Shown here piece after piece: positions 32,279 through 43,557 of a stretch of DNA of 64,000 bases (positions are counted from its first letter, which is position 1; every line of letters begins with the position of its first letter). Below the pieces are notes generated by a model. That model saw only the letters and a program-made list of their open reading frames with translations, made no database searches and was not told the DNA's origin. This DNA comes from Bradysia coprophila. Lineage: Eukaryota > Arthropoda > Insecta > Diptera > Sciaridae. The translations under genes were made by a program, and so were the position numbers. The stretch spans positions 4,710,942 through 4,774,941 of the forward strand of contig NW_023503941.1 of NCBI RefSeq assembly GCF_014529535.1, read 5' to 3'.

Positions 32279-33219
32279 TTAAATTTCTGTCATCAACGAC
32301 TTTTTCGTATATGATGGTCGTTCTTTCGAATACTCATCAACCGCAACGACCAAATCTTCATATGCCTTGCCATCAGTGCATTTTTTAATAAGACCGACAA
32401 AAGAAGCCATCAACTGAACAGATTTTTCAGCGGTGTCATTTGTAACTTTCAAATCTTTCACAATTTCGAGACCTTTTTTGTAGCTTTGGCTGAATGGACA
32501 ATTTTTTACTGGTTCACGAAGGAATTCGGTTGGAATTCGAAATCTTTCGAAAAAGTTTATCGTGTTTGGAGAGACGAAATCACTAAACTTTTTTTGTAGA
32601 TACGTGGCTGTGATAACTTCAGGCTTAACCAGAACTCTATGTCCGTTGCTTGCTTTATCTTCGAACTCCTCATCATCTTCAAACTCCGTATCCAGCATCA
32701 ACCGATTCACCATTTCTTCTTTAAGTTTCAGTTCGATGTTTGAGTCAAAGAACGCCAAAGCCACAATTTCTTCCTACAAGTACCACAAGTGATTGCTGAG
32801 TTTCTTTATGATTTTGGAAATCAAAACTTTTCCAATGGATTTATCCAGCAACACGTTTTCAATGAATTTAAAATCCTGATACGGGGCTTCCGTTGCAAAT
32901 GGGCTTCGGAAGCAGGCCTTCAGGTTTTGCCTTATTAGAAAACTGCACACATGTCGCAGACCATCGATATCTTCTTGGGTCAGATGACTCGCGAATTGGT
33001 CTCTGAACATAAATATCTTCAGAGAGTATTAAGCTTTCGACATCCATCTGTAACAAGTTGACTCTATAAGCTTCTTTGAAGTTATTATCGGATTTTGAAA
33101 GATTTACCTGGCGTGGTGGTCTGCGCGAGGTGGATGGAAAATCACTATATTTCCCTTCATTCCTAAGCCTTCACCAAGGAAAAGCAATGATAATTCAAGG
33201 AATTCTTTGTAATCGGATC
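32279..33219 (-). pseudogene. Pseudogene of a widespread, possibly transposon-derived invertebrate protein family
   Basis: Two exons are visible: 33108-33219 (SDYKEFLELSLLFLGEG...PPRADHHAR) and 32279-33047, joined in phase across a 60-bp intron (acceptor GTTACAG). The pieces RW-MSKA-YSLKIFMFRDQF, KKLSNHLWYL and TNDTAEKSVQLM match a conserved set that recurs in many invertebrate genomes in multiple copies. Two in-frame stops break it: TAA between WMSKA and YSLKIF (about 33033), and TAG after HLWYL (about 32765). The 5' part is missing upstream of 33219. I know of no assigned function for the family; its copy number elsewhere suggests mobility. The call of pseudogene rests on the two stops. Confidence 0.65.
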
Positions 33220-33747
33220 TGAGAAATGGAAATATGAAGAAACATCAATCTTCATTTCTCACCTTTTAAATATGTTTTGACGGAAGTTATAAGTACCTGA
33301 ACTAACTTTCGTGGTTTTGAACTACGAAATTTTCGATTTACAACAACAACTGAGCGGCGTTTTGCGAAAAGGACATAACTTAAGATCCAAAAAATGTATC
33401 AAGATAGCCATGAAATTTAAAGATCGAAAACCAAGCATTCTTTAGTGCAAAACACCGTTTGCTATCATTTATCAGCCCATTTTCTTACCGATTTTATCAG
33501 CTATCAGCTACCTAAATCAATCAAATCGATCAAATTCATGATTTTTGGAACTGTCAATGGAGTGAACAGACATATATGAAGTGTTCAAAATAGGACCATT
33601 TTTCTACAGAAAAAAGACTAAATATTGCGAACATATGTTATTCGAACATATTACATTGATCGACAATGTCGACAGGTGCATGTGGGTGTTATATTTTTAT
33701 GACAAACTGACTTTAAAAATGAGAGGACAGACGTAGCAGACGCTGAG
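33220..33747. other. No gene seen
   Basis: AT-rich sequence upstream of the pseudogene; further 5' exons could not be identified. Confidence 0.3.
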
Positions 33748-34050
33748 ATGGTAGCCCCGTACGAACTACGAGCGCGTATGCCTATTGCGTATACATGTGA
33801 CCAAGTCTGTCCTTCAACAGGAATGGAATCGAAAATCATTATCGATGAATTTCGCGAGTGTATGGCTAAGTACAATTTGCGATTTAGTCATTTGATCATA
33901 GACGGAGACTCCAGTGTAATATACGAGTTAAATAAGGCGCAATCATACACAAGTCCTGTTATGCAAATTGAAAAGATCGAATGTGTCAATCATTTGCTTC
34001 GAAATCTACGATCTTTACTTCGACCATTGGCTGCCAATTCAAAATCCTAG
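33748..34050 (+). mobile_element. Mutator-like transposase domain fragment
   Basis: 100 residues containing SHLIIDGDSSVIYELN and IEKIECVNHLLRN, the signature of the Mutator-like transposase domain found in many insect elements (DGDSSV ... KIEC-NHLLRN). It starts just after a TAGCCCCGTACGA word and ends abruptly. Only this internal fragment is present, so it is non-functional. Confidence 0.7.
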
Positions 34051-34289
34051 GCTATGTACTTGACTGGTGTGATTGTATTAATAATTGGGCGCATGATCAA
34101 AGCCATAGCACCGTAAAACGGGATTATTTGTCAGCAAAAGTTGCAATTTCTTAGCTGTAAGTCCTGACAATGAGCAATTCCGTTCATCAAACTAGAGGAC
34201 AAACCAAAACCATAAATATTTTATCAGATGCAAATGCAAGTGGCACTATGTGATTGTAATTTCGGTTTTATTTATGTTTGGTACAGACA

Positions 34290-35210
34290 ACTTAACCAGA
34301 TTAACTGGACCAGATTAACGAAGACTTAAACAGAATTCGACAGTGGGCTGAAGAAAATAAACTGATTTTGAATGCGAGAAAGTCAATGGCGATTGTCATA
34401 TCTGAATCTGAAATTGAGATTGATGATCCTGTTCTTGCTCATAATCCAATTCTGCTAAATGGTGATCGAATTCATTACTTCCGGAAGGCAAGAGTACTGG
34501 GACTACGGATAAACAACATGATGACATGGACAGATCAAGTGAGACAGATATTGCAAAGGGTGTATGGTGGATTGCGAAGCCTCTGGAGTTGCGGCCCGTT
34601 TTTGCCGTTAGACAAGCGCCTCATGCTAGTGAAAACGTTGATTCTTCCGCATTTTACTTATTGTGATTCTGTCATGTGCGACATGGATGCCAGTTCGAGA
34701 CATTCACTGCAAGTAGCGATGAATGTTTGTGTGCGATTTGCGTTCAAGCTAAAGCGGAGAGATCACATTTCGACGCAAGAAGTAGCTGTGTTGGGATGCT
34801 CATATCCGAACTTTAGAAAGTTTAAAATGTGTTTGGTGCTACGGAGTGTTCTGATAAGTAAGCAACCTCGCTATTTAGCTGCACTTTTGAAATTTACGCG
34901 TAATGCTCGGAACCCGTCGTTGATTGTGCCATGCGCTGTGAGATCCATACTGAAGGATTCTTTCTTTGTTCAAGCTATCACTTTGTGGAATTCGCTTTCG
35001 CTAGATTTGAAGAGGAATATGTCATCTGAATCTTTTCCTGATGAGTGTTTGCGTTTTTTTTGTCATTAATGATTAGACTCTCTTATGCTCTCTTTTGCTG
35101 TTTTTTATGTTTTTATTCTCCCACTCTCTCTCTCTCTCTCTATGTTTGTATAAAGACAAGATAAGAATCGCATGAAAAGGTTTAGAGTTAAGTTCATGTT
35201 ATGAAATTGT
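34290..35210 (+). mobile_element. Non-LTR retrotransposon 3' fragment: reverse transcriptase C-terminus and 3' UTR
   Basis: The frame 34290-35069 reads INEDLNRIRQWAEENKLILN, then GLRINNMMTWTDQV, LVKTLILPHFTYCD and SFFVQAITLWNSLS: the thumb and C-terminus of a jockey/CR1-clade reverse transcriptase. The frame is open to a natural stop. A 3' UTR with a (CT)n run (35123-35141) follows. The element is 5' truncated, as is usual. Confidence 0.8.
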
Positions 35211-35700
35211 GATTTATGTGCGACATCACAGGTAGTGTTAAGGCGATAGCCTTCTGTGAATCAACGTACTGTTTTCTTATATACCACAGAGTATTTTCTC
35301 AAATAATAGCTAGGCCGCTAGGCCAGTGGACTGCACTTGTTATTGGCCGTAAAAGGATTGTAGAGAGGTCTCTTGAACAAATCCAACGCGATCAGATCCC
35401 GTTGTCAAATTATTTGCAAAATGAGGAATTTATGTACACGGAACGGGACACATACATCATTTTCATTTCAAATTAGTATAAGTATGGCGGATGTCGAAAA
35501 TACTCGTTTTGATCGAGCTCGATTTTTTGTTAATTTGGACTGTTTTATGAACTGTTATTGATGTTTTGTCGTTTAATTTTACGTTACGAAGTGTTTTTTT
35601 AATGAAATATCGACGTTTACGGACAGTTTGTGTGTTCTTTTGGCAATAATCGTCGAAATATTAGGTTCAGTGATAAACGACGAATTGTGTTTTATACAGA
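35211..35700. other. No gene seen; single arm of a hairpin family
   Basis: 35429-35476 (AATTTATGTACACGGAACGG...CATCATTTTC) matches both arms of the inverted repeat at 36960-37110. The open frame 35216-35476 overlapping it is probably fortuitous. Confidence 0.35.
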
Positions 35701-35808
35701 CAATAGCGGCCGTTTATTGTAGTCGCTCGACATCGCCATTCAACGTATATCGCTTGTTGCTGTTTCGATTGTACCGTTCCAGCTGATTGTTGACATTGAA
35801 TCGAAAAG

Positions 35809-36654
35809 ATGAACAACTGTACGGTGTGCGATGACTGCTTTCTAAATGATAATCGAAATAAAGTTATTTGTGATGGGTTTTGCCGTCAATCTTTCCATGC
35901 TGAATGTGTCAACTTTAGTAAAGATGCGCTGTTGTGCTACCGAGAGATGCCAAATCTTAAATGGCTCTGCGATGGATGCATCTTTCAAACACGCTCGTTT
36001 AACGTTTCATCTCCACCATTCAATAAAGTCAATTCAACCATCGCTATAACAACCGCATCGCCCGTCGAACGCTCGCAAGTTGCTGCCAAAAGCCAACGGA
36101 AATCATTTCCAAATGCAAAGCCGAATCGACATCGCCCCGTAATGTTGCCAAACCGATCGAACAGCGCCGAAGAACACATTAGAAACGCCGATCAATCAGT
36201 GTTGAGTCCATCAATGAACGTAAAGCCGAAAACCGAAAATCGTTTGATGAAGTCCCCCGTCACAAATGGATCGAATCGGCTGACATCTGTAATCTCGCAA
36301 CCCGATGTTGTGCAACTCAATTCATCAGCGAACGCAAAACAAGTCGAAAATTGTTTGGCCGAGACTCCTGCCTCAAATGAATCGAATCTGCTGACCGACT
36401 CATTAATCGCGCAATCTGATGTTGATGTTGCTGAATCCAGCCCACAGCGTAATTCCGTTGATGATACTGTAAAGGATCCATCGGAACCCACAAACCTGTC
36501 TACTAATTCTAGTTCTTTTGCAGAAGTGCCAAGTAATTCGTCTACTGGCCACATTCAGTCACAACGTACAGTTTCACCGAACCATGAGAACTGCAAAGTA
36601 GTTTACGTGGCCAATTTTGAAACGTCTGTTACCGAGGAACAAATTGTCCATTAG
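35809..36654 (+). mobile_element. ORF1 of a CR1-like non-LTR retrotransposon, ORF2 deleted
   Basis: 281 residues starting with a PHD-type zinc finger (C-x2-C ... ICDGFCRQSFHAECVNFS ... WLCDGC, residues 5-57), then a long Ser/Asn-rich linker and, at the end, CKVVYVANFETSVTEEQIVH, the start of the second conserved ORF1 block. A stop interrupts that block; the rest (KILVSPSVDFSTISFISFKI-like) continues in another frame to about 36820. The 3' UTR and tail then follow directly (GCCAGTATTTGGCGGTGAAATAAA plus ATTCATTCATTC), so the whole reverse-transcriptase ORF is absent. PHD-finger ORF1 proteins bind the element RNA. It is not a host PHD gene because of the terminal tail. Confidence 0.75.
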
Positions 36655-36942
36655 TTAATTCGGAAGAACGTAATAAACGTCTGCTAAAGATGTGTCGAGT
36701 AAAATATTGGTTTCGCCCTCTGTAGATTTTTCAACTATTAGCTTTATATCGTTCAAAATTGCTGTCGGTTTGGACTCTATAGTAAAAAGTGAATGGTGGT
36801 CCGATGGTATCGTAGCTCGTGAGTCATTGTCATTGCTGTAATTTTGTTTAATTTAAGTTGCAAACTGTTAATTTATTGTAATTGTATTTTCGTTTATTCA
36901 GCCAGTATTTGGCGGTGAAATAAAGATTCATTCATTCATCCT
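36655..36942 (+). mobile_element. Frameshifted ORF1 end and 3' UTR with ATTC tail
   Basis: Remainder of the same element: broken ORF1 sequence, then the 3' terminal hairpin GCCAGTATTTGGC, AATAAA and an ATTCATTCATTC tail identical in layout to 24217-24270. Confidence 0.65.
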
Positions 36943-36959
36943 TTGTTTTTACTGATTAG

Positions 36960-37112
36960 AAGATTGGAATGTGCAGAGGAATTTATCTACACGGAACGGG
37001 ACACATGCATCATTTTCATGACCTTACAATTGTCCAATATTACCAATTGGAAGGTCATGAAAATGATGTATGTGTTCCGTTCCATGTAGATAGATTCCTC
37101 TGCACATTCTAA
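36960..37112. mobile_element. Foldback with about 60-bp arms
   Basis: AGATTGGAATGTGCAGAGG...CATCATTTTCATGACCTT is complemented after about 30 bp by AAGGTCATGAAAATGATG...CCTCTGCACATTCTAATCT, with a few mismatches. A single arm occurs at 35429. Confidence 0.75.
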
Positions 37113-37119
37113 TCTCACA

Positions 37120-37931
37120 ATGTTGAACCCATACGAGGCATTGTATGTAAATGTGTTCGCCGAAACGTGGCTAGGCAATTCCTTCCACCTGGGAGAGATC
37201 GCCAGCGTACCTCAGGCGGAGCTTTATGCGGCACTCATGGGAGCACATGAAACTCTGCCTATAGGGACGCAAGGCGAAGAGGTCATTATATGTCTTGACA
37301 ATATATCAAGGCACTCGTATCGCCCGTAGTCACCTCCAAGCTGGTGAAGGAATGTAAGGAATACCTGAACCTTCTTGGTCTGAGCAATCGGATCAATTTG
37401 GTCTGGGTACCAGGACATTCCGGCGTGGAGGGAAATGAGGAAGCAGATAAGCTGGCCAAAGAAGGCTCGGCGACTCAGGCAAACGGGCCAGATTCCGCCA
37501 CCTTCCACCTTCCGATTCCCCAGTCAGAGTGTAAAAGAGCACTGGAAGACTGGGTTAAGCGTAAACACGCAGAACGCTGGGAAGCGTATAACGGAGGCGT
37601 TCACACGAAATGCTTCTTCCCTAAGCCTAACAAAAAATGGGCCAAAGATTTGCTCAAAATGGACCGAAATCGCATTAGAAGAGTAGTAGGAGCGATTACG
37701 GGACATTGCGGGCTGAATCGGCACATGAATAAGTTGAGGCTTTCGGACACTCCGAGATGTTCCTGCGACCTAGAAGAAGAAACGGGTGCACACTTGATAT
37801 GTGACTGCCCCAAATTTCTTCAACTAAGACGCAGGATGCTCGGAGACTACGAGGTGGTTCCTTCGGAAATTGCTGCAATAGGACCTGACATCTTAGACAG
37901 GTTCCTATCGGCAACAGGAAGGCTACCATGA
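37120..37931 (+). mobile_element. RNase H domain and zinc-knuckle tail of a non-LTR retrotransposon, frameshifted
   Basis: First frame (37120-37329): SVPQAELYAALMGAHETL and EEVIICLDN, the second and third RNase H blocks. Second frame (37330-37931): INLVWVPGHSGVEGNEEAD (final RNase H block), then AITGHCGLNRHM and C-x-C...GAHLICDCP, the cysteine-rich C-terminus of I/R1-like ORF2 proteins. A frameshift near 37330 separates the two frames; the first RNase H block, reverse transcriptase and endonuclease are missing. It abuts the 3' end of the RhoGEF gene in the opposite orientation. Confidence 0.85.
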
Positions 37932-38122
37932 TTTACATGATGACCGGGAATGGAAACAAAGGATCAACAGATCTGTGTTTCGAGATTTTAAATGATCGTC
38001 CCAAACTGATAAATCTAGATGTGTTTTCATATGGAAAGCTAAGAATTTCATCAAATTTTATCGTCTTCCCTTCCCCCAGACATCTAAATCAAAGTAAAGA
38101 GGTTGTGTGGTTTTTTCAGTCC

Positions 38123-38128
38123 TTTATT
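38123..38128 (-). terminator. Poly(A) signal of the RhoGEF gene
   Basis: AATAAA on the minus strand 71 bp past the proposed stop at 38199. Confidence 0.5.
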
Positions 38129-38198
38129 GCACGGTGAAGGTAACAACAACTGTATGCAACATCTAGATGTCTTTATATTTGGTCCGTCACGGGCACCA

Positions 38199-41100
38199 TC
38201 AGGATAGATTACTCACTGTGTCCAAATGTGTATCGAAATTTCGAACAACTGGGATCGTTAGCGTGCTAGTTGAACCGTTTATCACATCTAGCTTTCGCTG
38301 CCAACTTTCAATTTGAGATTTTTGCTTTGCACCAAATATCTGTTGTTATAGCAACCAACGGTGGTATTGGAAGAGTCAGTTTATTAAGTAAGTTATCAGG
38401 TGAAAAAATTGGATTGTTAGGCACGGCGGCACTTACATGAAAGGTTTTCTCCTTTGTAAAGTACACCAGAAATGTATGCGGATACTCCTTCCACACATAG
38501 TCGCTATTTATAGGAAACGCTTTTATGGCCACGTTTGCATTACTTGTTGAGACGGCGTCCAGGAGTTCGAGTTTACCAGAACTGTAATCACAATAAGAAT
38601 TTTAGTGGCGGATCCCTGCAAGTTTCAGTACAATTTTATGTAACCTTCGTCTGCGGAAAACAAATATTTGATGTGTGTAAAAGACAACGAGACAATGCTT
38701 CGGTTTCTGTTTGCGGAAACTCAATTTGCTGAATTCAACTTTGAAATTGCCATTAGTCTCTGCAGGATACTTGACAAATTCCTCTTTAAGTATAAATTTC
38801 CCCAAGGCATCATGGGCCGAGTCGACATTCTCAAATTTGCAAACAATAGCGTGCACTTCCAGTGAGTCTTGTGTCTCTCTCGCCATCTCGTTGCATTCTT
38901 GCACCAACTATTTCATTCGGTTCAATTTCTATATTAAGCTCTGAAAGGAACACGTTTTATACCTTGGTTAAATTCTCGAATGCCTGAACACATCGATCCT
39001 TTTCATTCTCGAATGTCACTTTCTTCATGATGGCATTCATCAGTAGTGGAAGTCTTGTGATTCGTTGCATCGGCAGCATGAGATAGGAATCTAAGGCTAG
39101 CCGTTGAAACTTGGGGTTGTCTTGAATTGCCTTCATCATTTGCACAAAGTCCTCTTGCAACCTATGACGATAATTTAAGAAATTGACATGATATGGTTAT
39201 GTGTGGCCATAAGTAAGTTCCGAATGTAAGTAAAACGCTGTCAATTTAACTAGCACGAACGAAGCTCCGAGTTTGTAAGAACCTTGCGGAGTCGTCAGAT
39301 TGTAGTCGGTTAGCAGAAAGAGTAGAAAAGTCAAAGAACATCGCATGAAAAACGCTTTAGCGATCGTAGGACTCATAAGTTAACTTAACAAAACAAAAAA
39401 CAATTTTTTCAGAAGTAAAAACCAAGTTGCAAAATGTCTCGGATGTCCCGAAAGGTAGCACTAGATTCCTGCAAGAGATTTGAAAATCGATATCCAAGTG
39501 ATATGTCAATAATCAATATCAGAGTCCTTGACATATCAGGATTTTGTACAACTGGAATTTTGGTATATTTTCATAGATTCTGACCCCTCCCAGTTATTAA
39601 TCTGTCGACCGCAATCGAGTTCCTATATGTTTCCAATTAATGACGTTTTTGGATAGATTGTGATGTCTGTATCATCAATTTCCCGAGTGCGAGTGATGAA
39701 AAGTGGAATTTTTAGGACTCGAAAGCTTGTCCGAGTATGACCAACTTACAATGTACCCTAAAAAATTCCGCTTTTCATTACGAGTTACAAATGACGTTCG
39801 CTGTGCCTGAGGAACATGATGAGACAAAGAGACAAAGAAATCACTTTGCAATCATTTCAATTTTTCTTGGCAACCATCGTTGCATGCTCGATCGCGTCTG
39901 AGAAAATTTGTATGAAATTCCATTGTCGGCAGTGTTTATCAGCCGACAAAGTTACTTTCACAGCCGCATAGGGTCAGTACCAAAATATCAAACCTTTCGA
40001 TCAAAGTTGCCGTGACGAAAAACGTCCAATTATGTTACTCAGGCGCAGAGAATCATTCTGCCGAACCGTCTCCCGAACGTGATAGCCAGATTGGCCAAGG
40101 GGCACTCATTCTAAAGGAACGAGCTCATCATTGTTTCTGTGGCTGTATAGTCCCAACAGTCACAAGCCCTAATAAATAGAAAAAAGTGACGCGAGTCCCT
40201 GGGTAGTCTTCCAAAGTTATAAAATTGCGTTGCGTAAAAAGATATTGAACTCAATTCCTTAATTGAAGGTTCTGATTAAAGGGAATTATAACACAAAGGC
40301 TCATTCGTGTGACGCTTACGTCATTAGATTTATACTCGAAAGTTCATGGTCGTGCTAGTCTTAACTCAAAAGTTACATGAAAACGTTAAATGTAACTCGT
40401 GTGAATGATGGCCCTCGCTTCGCTTTGGCCGCAATCGCACTCGTGCAGTTTCGGTATAAATAAAGGATCTTGACCAAACTTCGGACAAAATTACAACCGT
40501 ATTGGAATTTATGCCGTGTAACTGATTTCGACAATTCGGTAGGAGGATGTGGACGTTGCCTCTTAAAAAATGTTTAGAAAAAGCGGTCAAACCTGACTTA
40601 TGGCGCGAATTCTGATGATGTCAATATTTACCGTAATTTCTGGAGAGTATGGTCCAGATTAGGCTGATTTCCACAGTATTCTCTGTATACGCCAAATCCA
40701 TTTTGTACATAGTGATTAATCAACTCTCCAATTTCATTGATGTACAAGGAATCTTCCCACTTTTTTAGCAAATCCTCAAGAAAGGCATTCGACACCCTTT
40801 GAACTGTTTTTTTTTGTCTTTCATTATGTCTCTCTTTCTGACGAAGATATTTTAAATTAAGGCTCGGAACAGGTCAGGTTCAGGTCAGGTCAGGTCATGA
40901 GAAAAAATACCTGAGTGAATCAGGTCAGGTTCAGGTAATTTCCAAACCTGACCTGACCTGAACCTGACCTAATATGAAAAATACCTGATCTGACCTGATC
41001 TGACCTGAATTTGATAAAAGAAAAATTTGAATATTATGGGCGTTTTCAGCTTAGATCTGAGTCAGGAAACATTGTTTTGAAGAGAATACCAAACGATCTG

Positions 41101-42730
41101 ATTAGCCATATATTGTTATTGTTTTCTTCGTGATTTATTGAAGAAATAAGTCGAACATTTTAAACGGTAGAAATCATAAATACAAAAAACAATAATTCAG
41201 TATTTTCGGAAGAGGAACAAAATTTAAGAGTGCTCACCCCTTGGCAAATTTCTAGTCTACATATCTGCGCAAAAATATTCGTTTTTTGATAATTTCTCTG
41301 ATCCAAAATCTTTTTTTGAAAAAGCACAGCCATTAAAGCATGCAAGAATCAGTTACTTTTAAAGGAAAAATTGGTTTGTGGTTGATAACTTATCCCACTT
41401 GGCGAAACCTTTGCAAAATGTGTAAATTAGACATTTTGCAAAGGTTTCTCCAAGTGGGATAAGTTATTAACCAGAAACCAACTTTTTTTTAAAGGTAACA
41501 CATTTTTGCTTGCTTTAATAGTTTTACTTTTTCAAAAAAAAAGATTTCGCTTCAGAGAAATCATCAAAAAACGAATATTTTTGCGCAGAAATGTAGGCTA
41601 GAAATTTGCCAAGGGGTGATCGCTCTTAAGGTTTGTACAACGCTTTAACGCACATAACCGCGTGTTTAGTTTTGTGTGTGAGAGAGCATCTGGTGGGTGT
41701 AATAACGTCAACAGCTCCAAACAGTTCAACACTATACTCGACAAAGAGGGAAATGTTCCAGAATATTAATTTCAGTAGTCCAAAACATTAATGTCGTTGA
41801 TCTTCCAGGACAATTTACATGACGCTTGTCAGAACAAAACAATAGTTCAACAAAACAATGAACTATTGAGGCATATCATTTGACTGTAAAAATAAATCAT
41901 TTAGGTGGGATTGTAGTAATTGTGTAGACTTGCCTCTTAAAAGTACCCGAAATCAACATCAGGCTCGTGTTTAAAATAGCCTTCATTGCTTGACTGTTTT
42001 TCAAAATGTTTTTTTTTTCGTTTTTAATTAATAAATACTTAGCAGAATAGAAATTTTATATAATTTTGCCATAATTTATAAAATTATCAGAAATGTAAAA
42101 AAATTTAAAAAAATTCAGGTCAGGTCAAGTTTTTTCAGGTCAGGTCGAATCAGGTTAAAGATCACTTCAGGTCAGGTCAGGTCAGGTAATTAAATTTCAG
42201 GTCAGGTCAGGTTAACAAATAATTCAGGTCAGGTTTCAGGTTGACCTGACCTGTTCCGAGCCTTATTTTAAATCACTTACTCTGTTCTAAACTGCTCTTC
42301 AAAACTTCCGTATCCTGGTGTCCCACATATGTCTTGAACTGATCAGAAGTGCTGATAAAGTCTTGAAGAACGTTGAGTGAGTTATTGAAAGATGCTTCGG
42401 AGGTCAGCAATTCAAAAATTGACTCTTGTAGGACTTTTTCGTTCAACGAAATAACGTCCAACACTCCGGATATTCTTACCTCTTCCAACTCACACCAAAG
42501 CATTCGTTTGTCTAGGCGCGAACGTAGTACATTCGAGGGTATTCCATTCTAAAGCCCGTTCAGAGAACAGTAAATTGATGTGATTAACTAGTCTGTAGTT
42601 CTGTACAAGGTAATTTCGAAGTTACATAATGTCTAGGCTTTGGTGATGATTCGGCATCCTTGTGAAAGAATTTAAAGTAGATGGTTACGGCAGCAATAAC
42701 CACAAGAATAATTCCTCCCCACAAATCCAT
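38199..42730 (-). CDS. Ephexin-like RhoGEF (DH-PH) with possible N-terminal membrane anchor
   Basis: Seven exons on the minus strand with consistent phases: 42626-42730, 42281-42548, 40632-40803, 38963-39161, 38645-38907, 38437-38581, 38199-38339; about 430 residues. Exon 1 encodes MDLWGGIILVVIAAVTIYF and a basic stretch, a single transmembrane segment. Exons 2-5 encode a DH domain: QESIFELLTSEASF (CR1), RVSNAFLEDLLKKW, FGVYREYCGNQPNLDHTLQK and the diagnostic SYLMLPMQRITRLPLLMNAI (CR3). Exons 5-7 encode a PH domain ending in KSQIESWQRKLDVI. No SH3 follows; the frame stops at 38199. DH-PH proteins activate Rho GTPases; the closest type is the ephexin/ARHGEF group that acts downstream of Eph receptors. 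The anchor exon splices in phase, but an acceptor-like CTTCACAG lies upstream of its ATG, so further 5' exons are possible. A hAT element and a nested MITE occupy intron 2. Confidence 0.85.
39162..40631. other. Intron 3 of the RhoGEF gene
   Basis: 1.47-kb intron. It contains an imperfect hairpin at about 39685-39790 (GAGTGATGAAAAGTGGAATTTTTAGG with complement) related to the one at 53345-53480, showing the same foldback family. Confidence 0.6.
40858..42265. mobile_element. Non-autonomous hAT element with CAGGTCAGGT subterminal arrays
   Basis: Inverted ends TAAGGCTCGGAACAGGTCAG / CTGACCTGTTCCGAGCCTTA are flanked by the perfect 8-bp duplication TTTTAAAT (40850-40857, 42266-42273). CAGGTCAGGT words fill about 40870-41010 and 42115-42255. 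The interior encodes no transposase and carries the TTAA-flanked MITE at 41228-41625. It lies within intron 2 of the RhoGEF gene, 9 bp from the donor side of exon 2. Confidence 0.93.
41228..41625. mobile_element. Foldback MITE with TTAA target duplication, nested in a hAT element
   Basis: Arms of about 190 bp start GAGTGCTCACCCCTTGGC and are mirrored to GGGGTGATCGCTC, with TTAA on both sides (41224-41227, 41626-41629). The centre is around 41425. A TTAA duplication is typical of piggyBac-type transposition. Confidence 0.75.
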
Positions 42731-43409
42731 CTTCAATGTGATAGGTCGTCCAATTTCTTGCAAGGTAAGTTCCTGTGAAGGGGAAACCTAGCTTGAATTT
42801 AACTTGATGAGTAGTGCTGTCATCAGAAATATACTTTTGCTTGCTTTATTTTTGACACATTTCATCGAGTACACCAAAGTGACGCAACGTACAACGTTAC
42901 TCAGTAAACTTTCTAGTCGACGTATACTCTCTCCAGTCTCATTCGCTAACGAATTAATTAAAAACGATTTTATATTGTTACGTGAACCTGGAGATATAAT
43001 CTAGTGTCAATGACGGGTTGTAAAATTCAAGATGGTGGCATAATCCAAGATGTCGTTGAAAACTTAAAATCGATGGCTGTTCATATAGGCGATATTAGAA
43101 GGAGGCTGCAACTTTGGTAATTCCCGCCGTGAACGGAAGCTGGGAGTGCAGTATTACTTCGAAACGCACAAACGCTTCTAGCCGTCATTCATTGCATCTA
43201 CCTCACAACGTCATCTTGAATTTGACTTGACAACATTGCGGAATTCTTCGGATAGGGGCACGGATTCATTTACCTGACAGATGGGTTTAAACAATCTGCG
43301 CACATGTTAGGCCACACCTTTTCTAATATACAATCCATTGTTTAACTATTGTTTATACACATCCGTCAAGTCTACAAGATAAAATCGCTGTTAACAAGCT
43401 AGCTGCGTA
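42731..43409. other. No gene seen
   Basis: Upstream of the RhoGEF first exon. A plus-strand frame from ATG 42807 encodes MSSAVIRNILLLALFLTHF, signal-like but short and unsupported. GACGGGTTGTAAAATTCAAGA (43010) and the ATCTTGAATTT near 43210 are weak inverted words. Confidence 0.3.
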
Positions 43410-43557
43410 AGGGCGCGTACAGCAATTGTCATTAAGTAACAACTGTCAAAGCTCACTATCCATCTCTATCCTCTACCTATGTCTGCGATGTGGGTAGCCT
43501 TGTGGAAACTGTCAAAATTTTGCTAGTGAATGTGGACGATGATTGCTGTACGTGCTC
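43410..43557. mobile_element. Short MITE, ends AGGGCGCGTACAGCAATT
   Basis: Right end GATTGCTGTACGTGCTC is the imperfect complement of the left end; TA (or TAA) flanks both. Terminal words match the element at 4484-4825. Confidence 0.55.

Noticed and set aside
35809-36654. Host PHD-finger gene
   Set aside because: The sequence ends in a retrotransposon 3' hairpin and ATTC tail, matching ORF1 of a non-LTR element.
42807-43004. Plus-strand frame with a signal-like start (MSSAVIRNILLLALF)
   Set aside because: Short, no domain, no supporting splice or poly(A) signals; the hydrophobic start alone is weak evidence.
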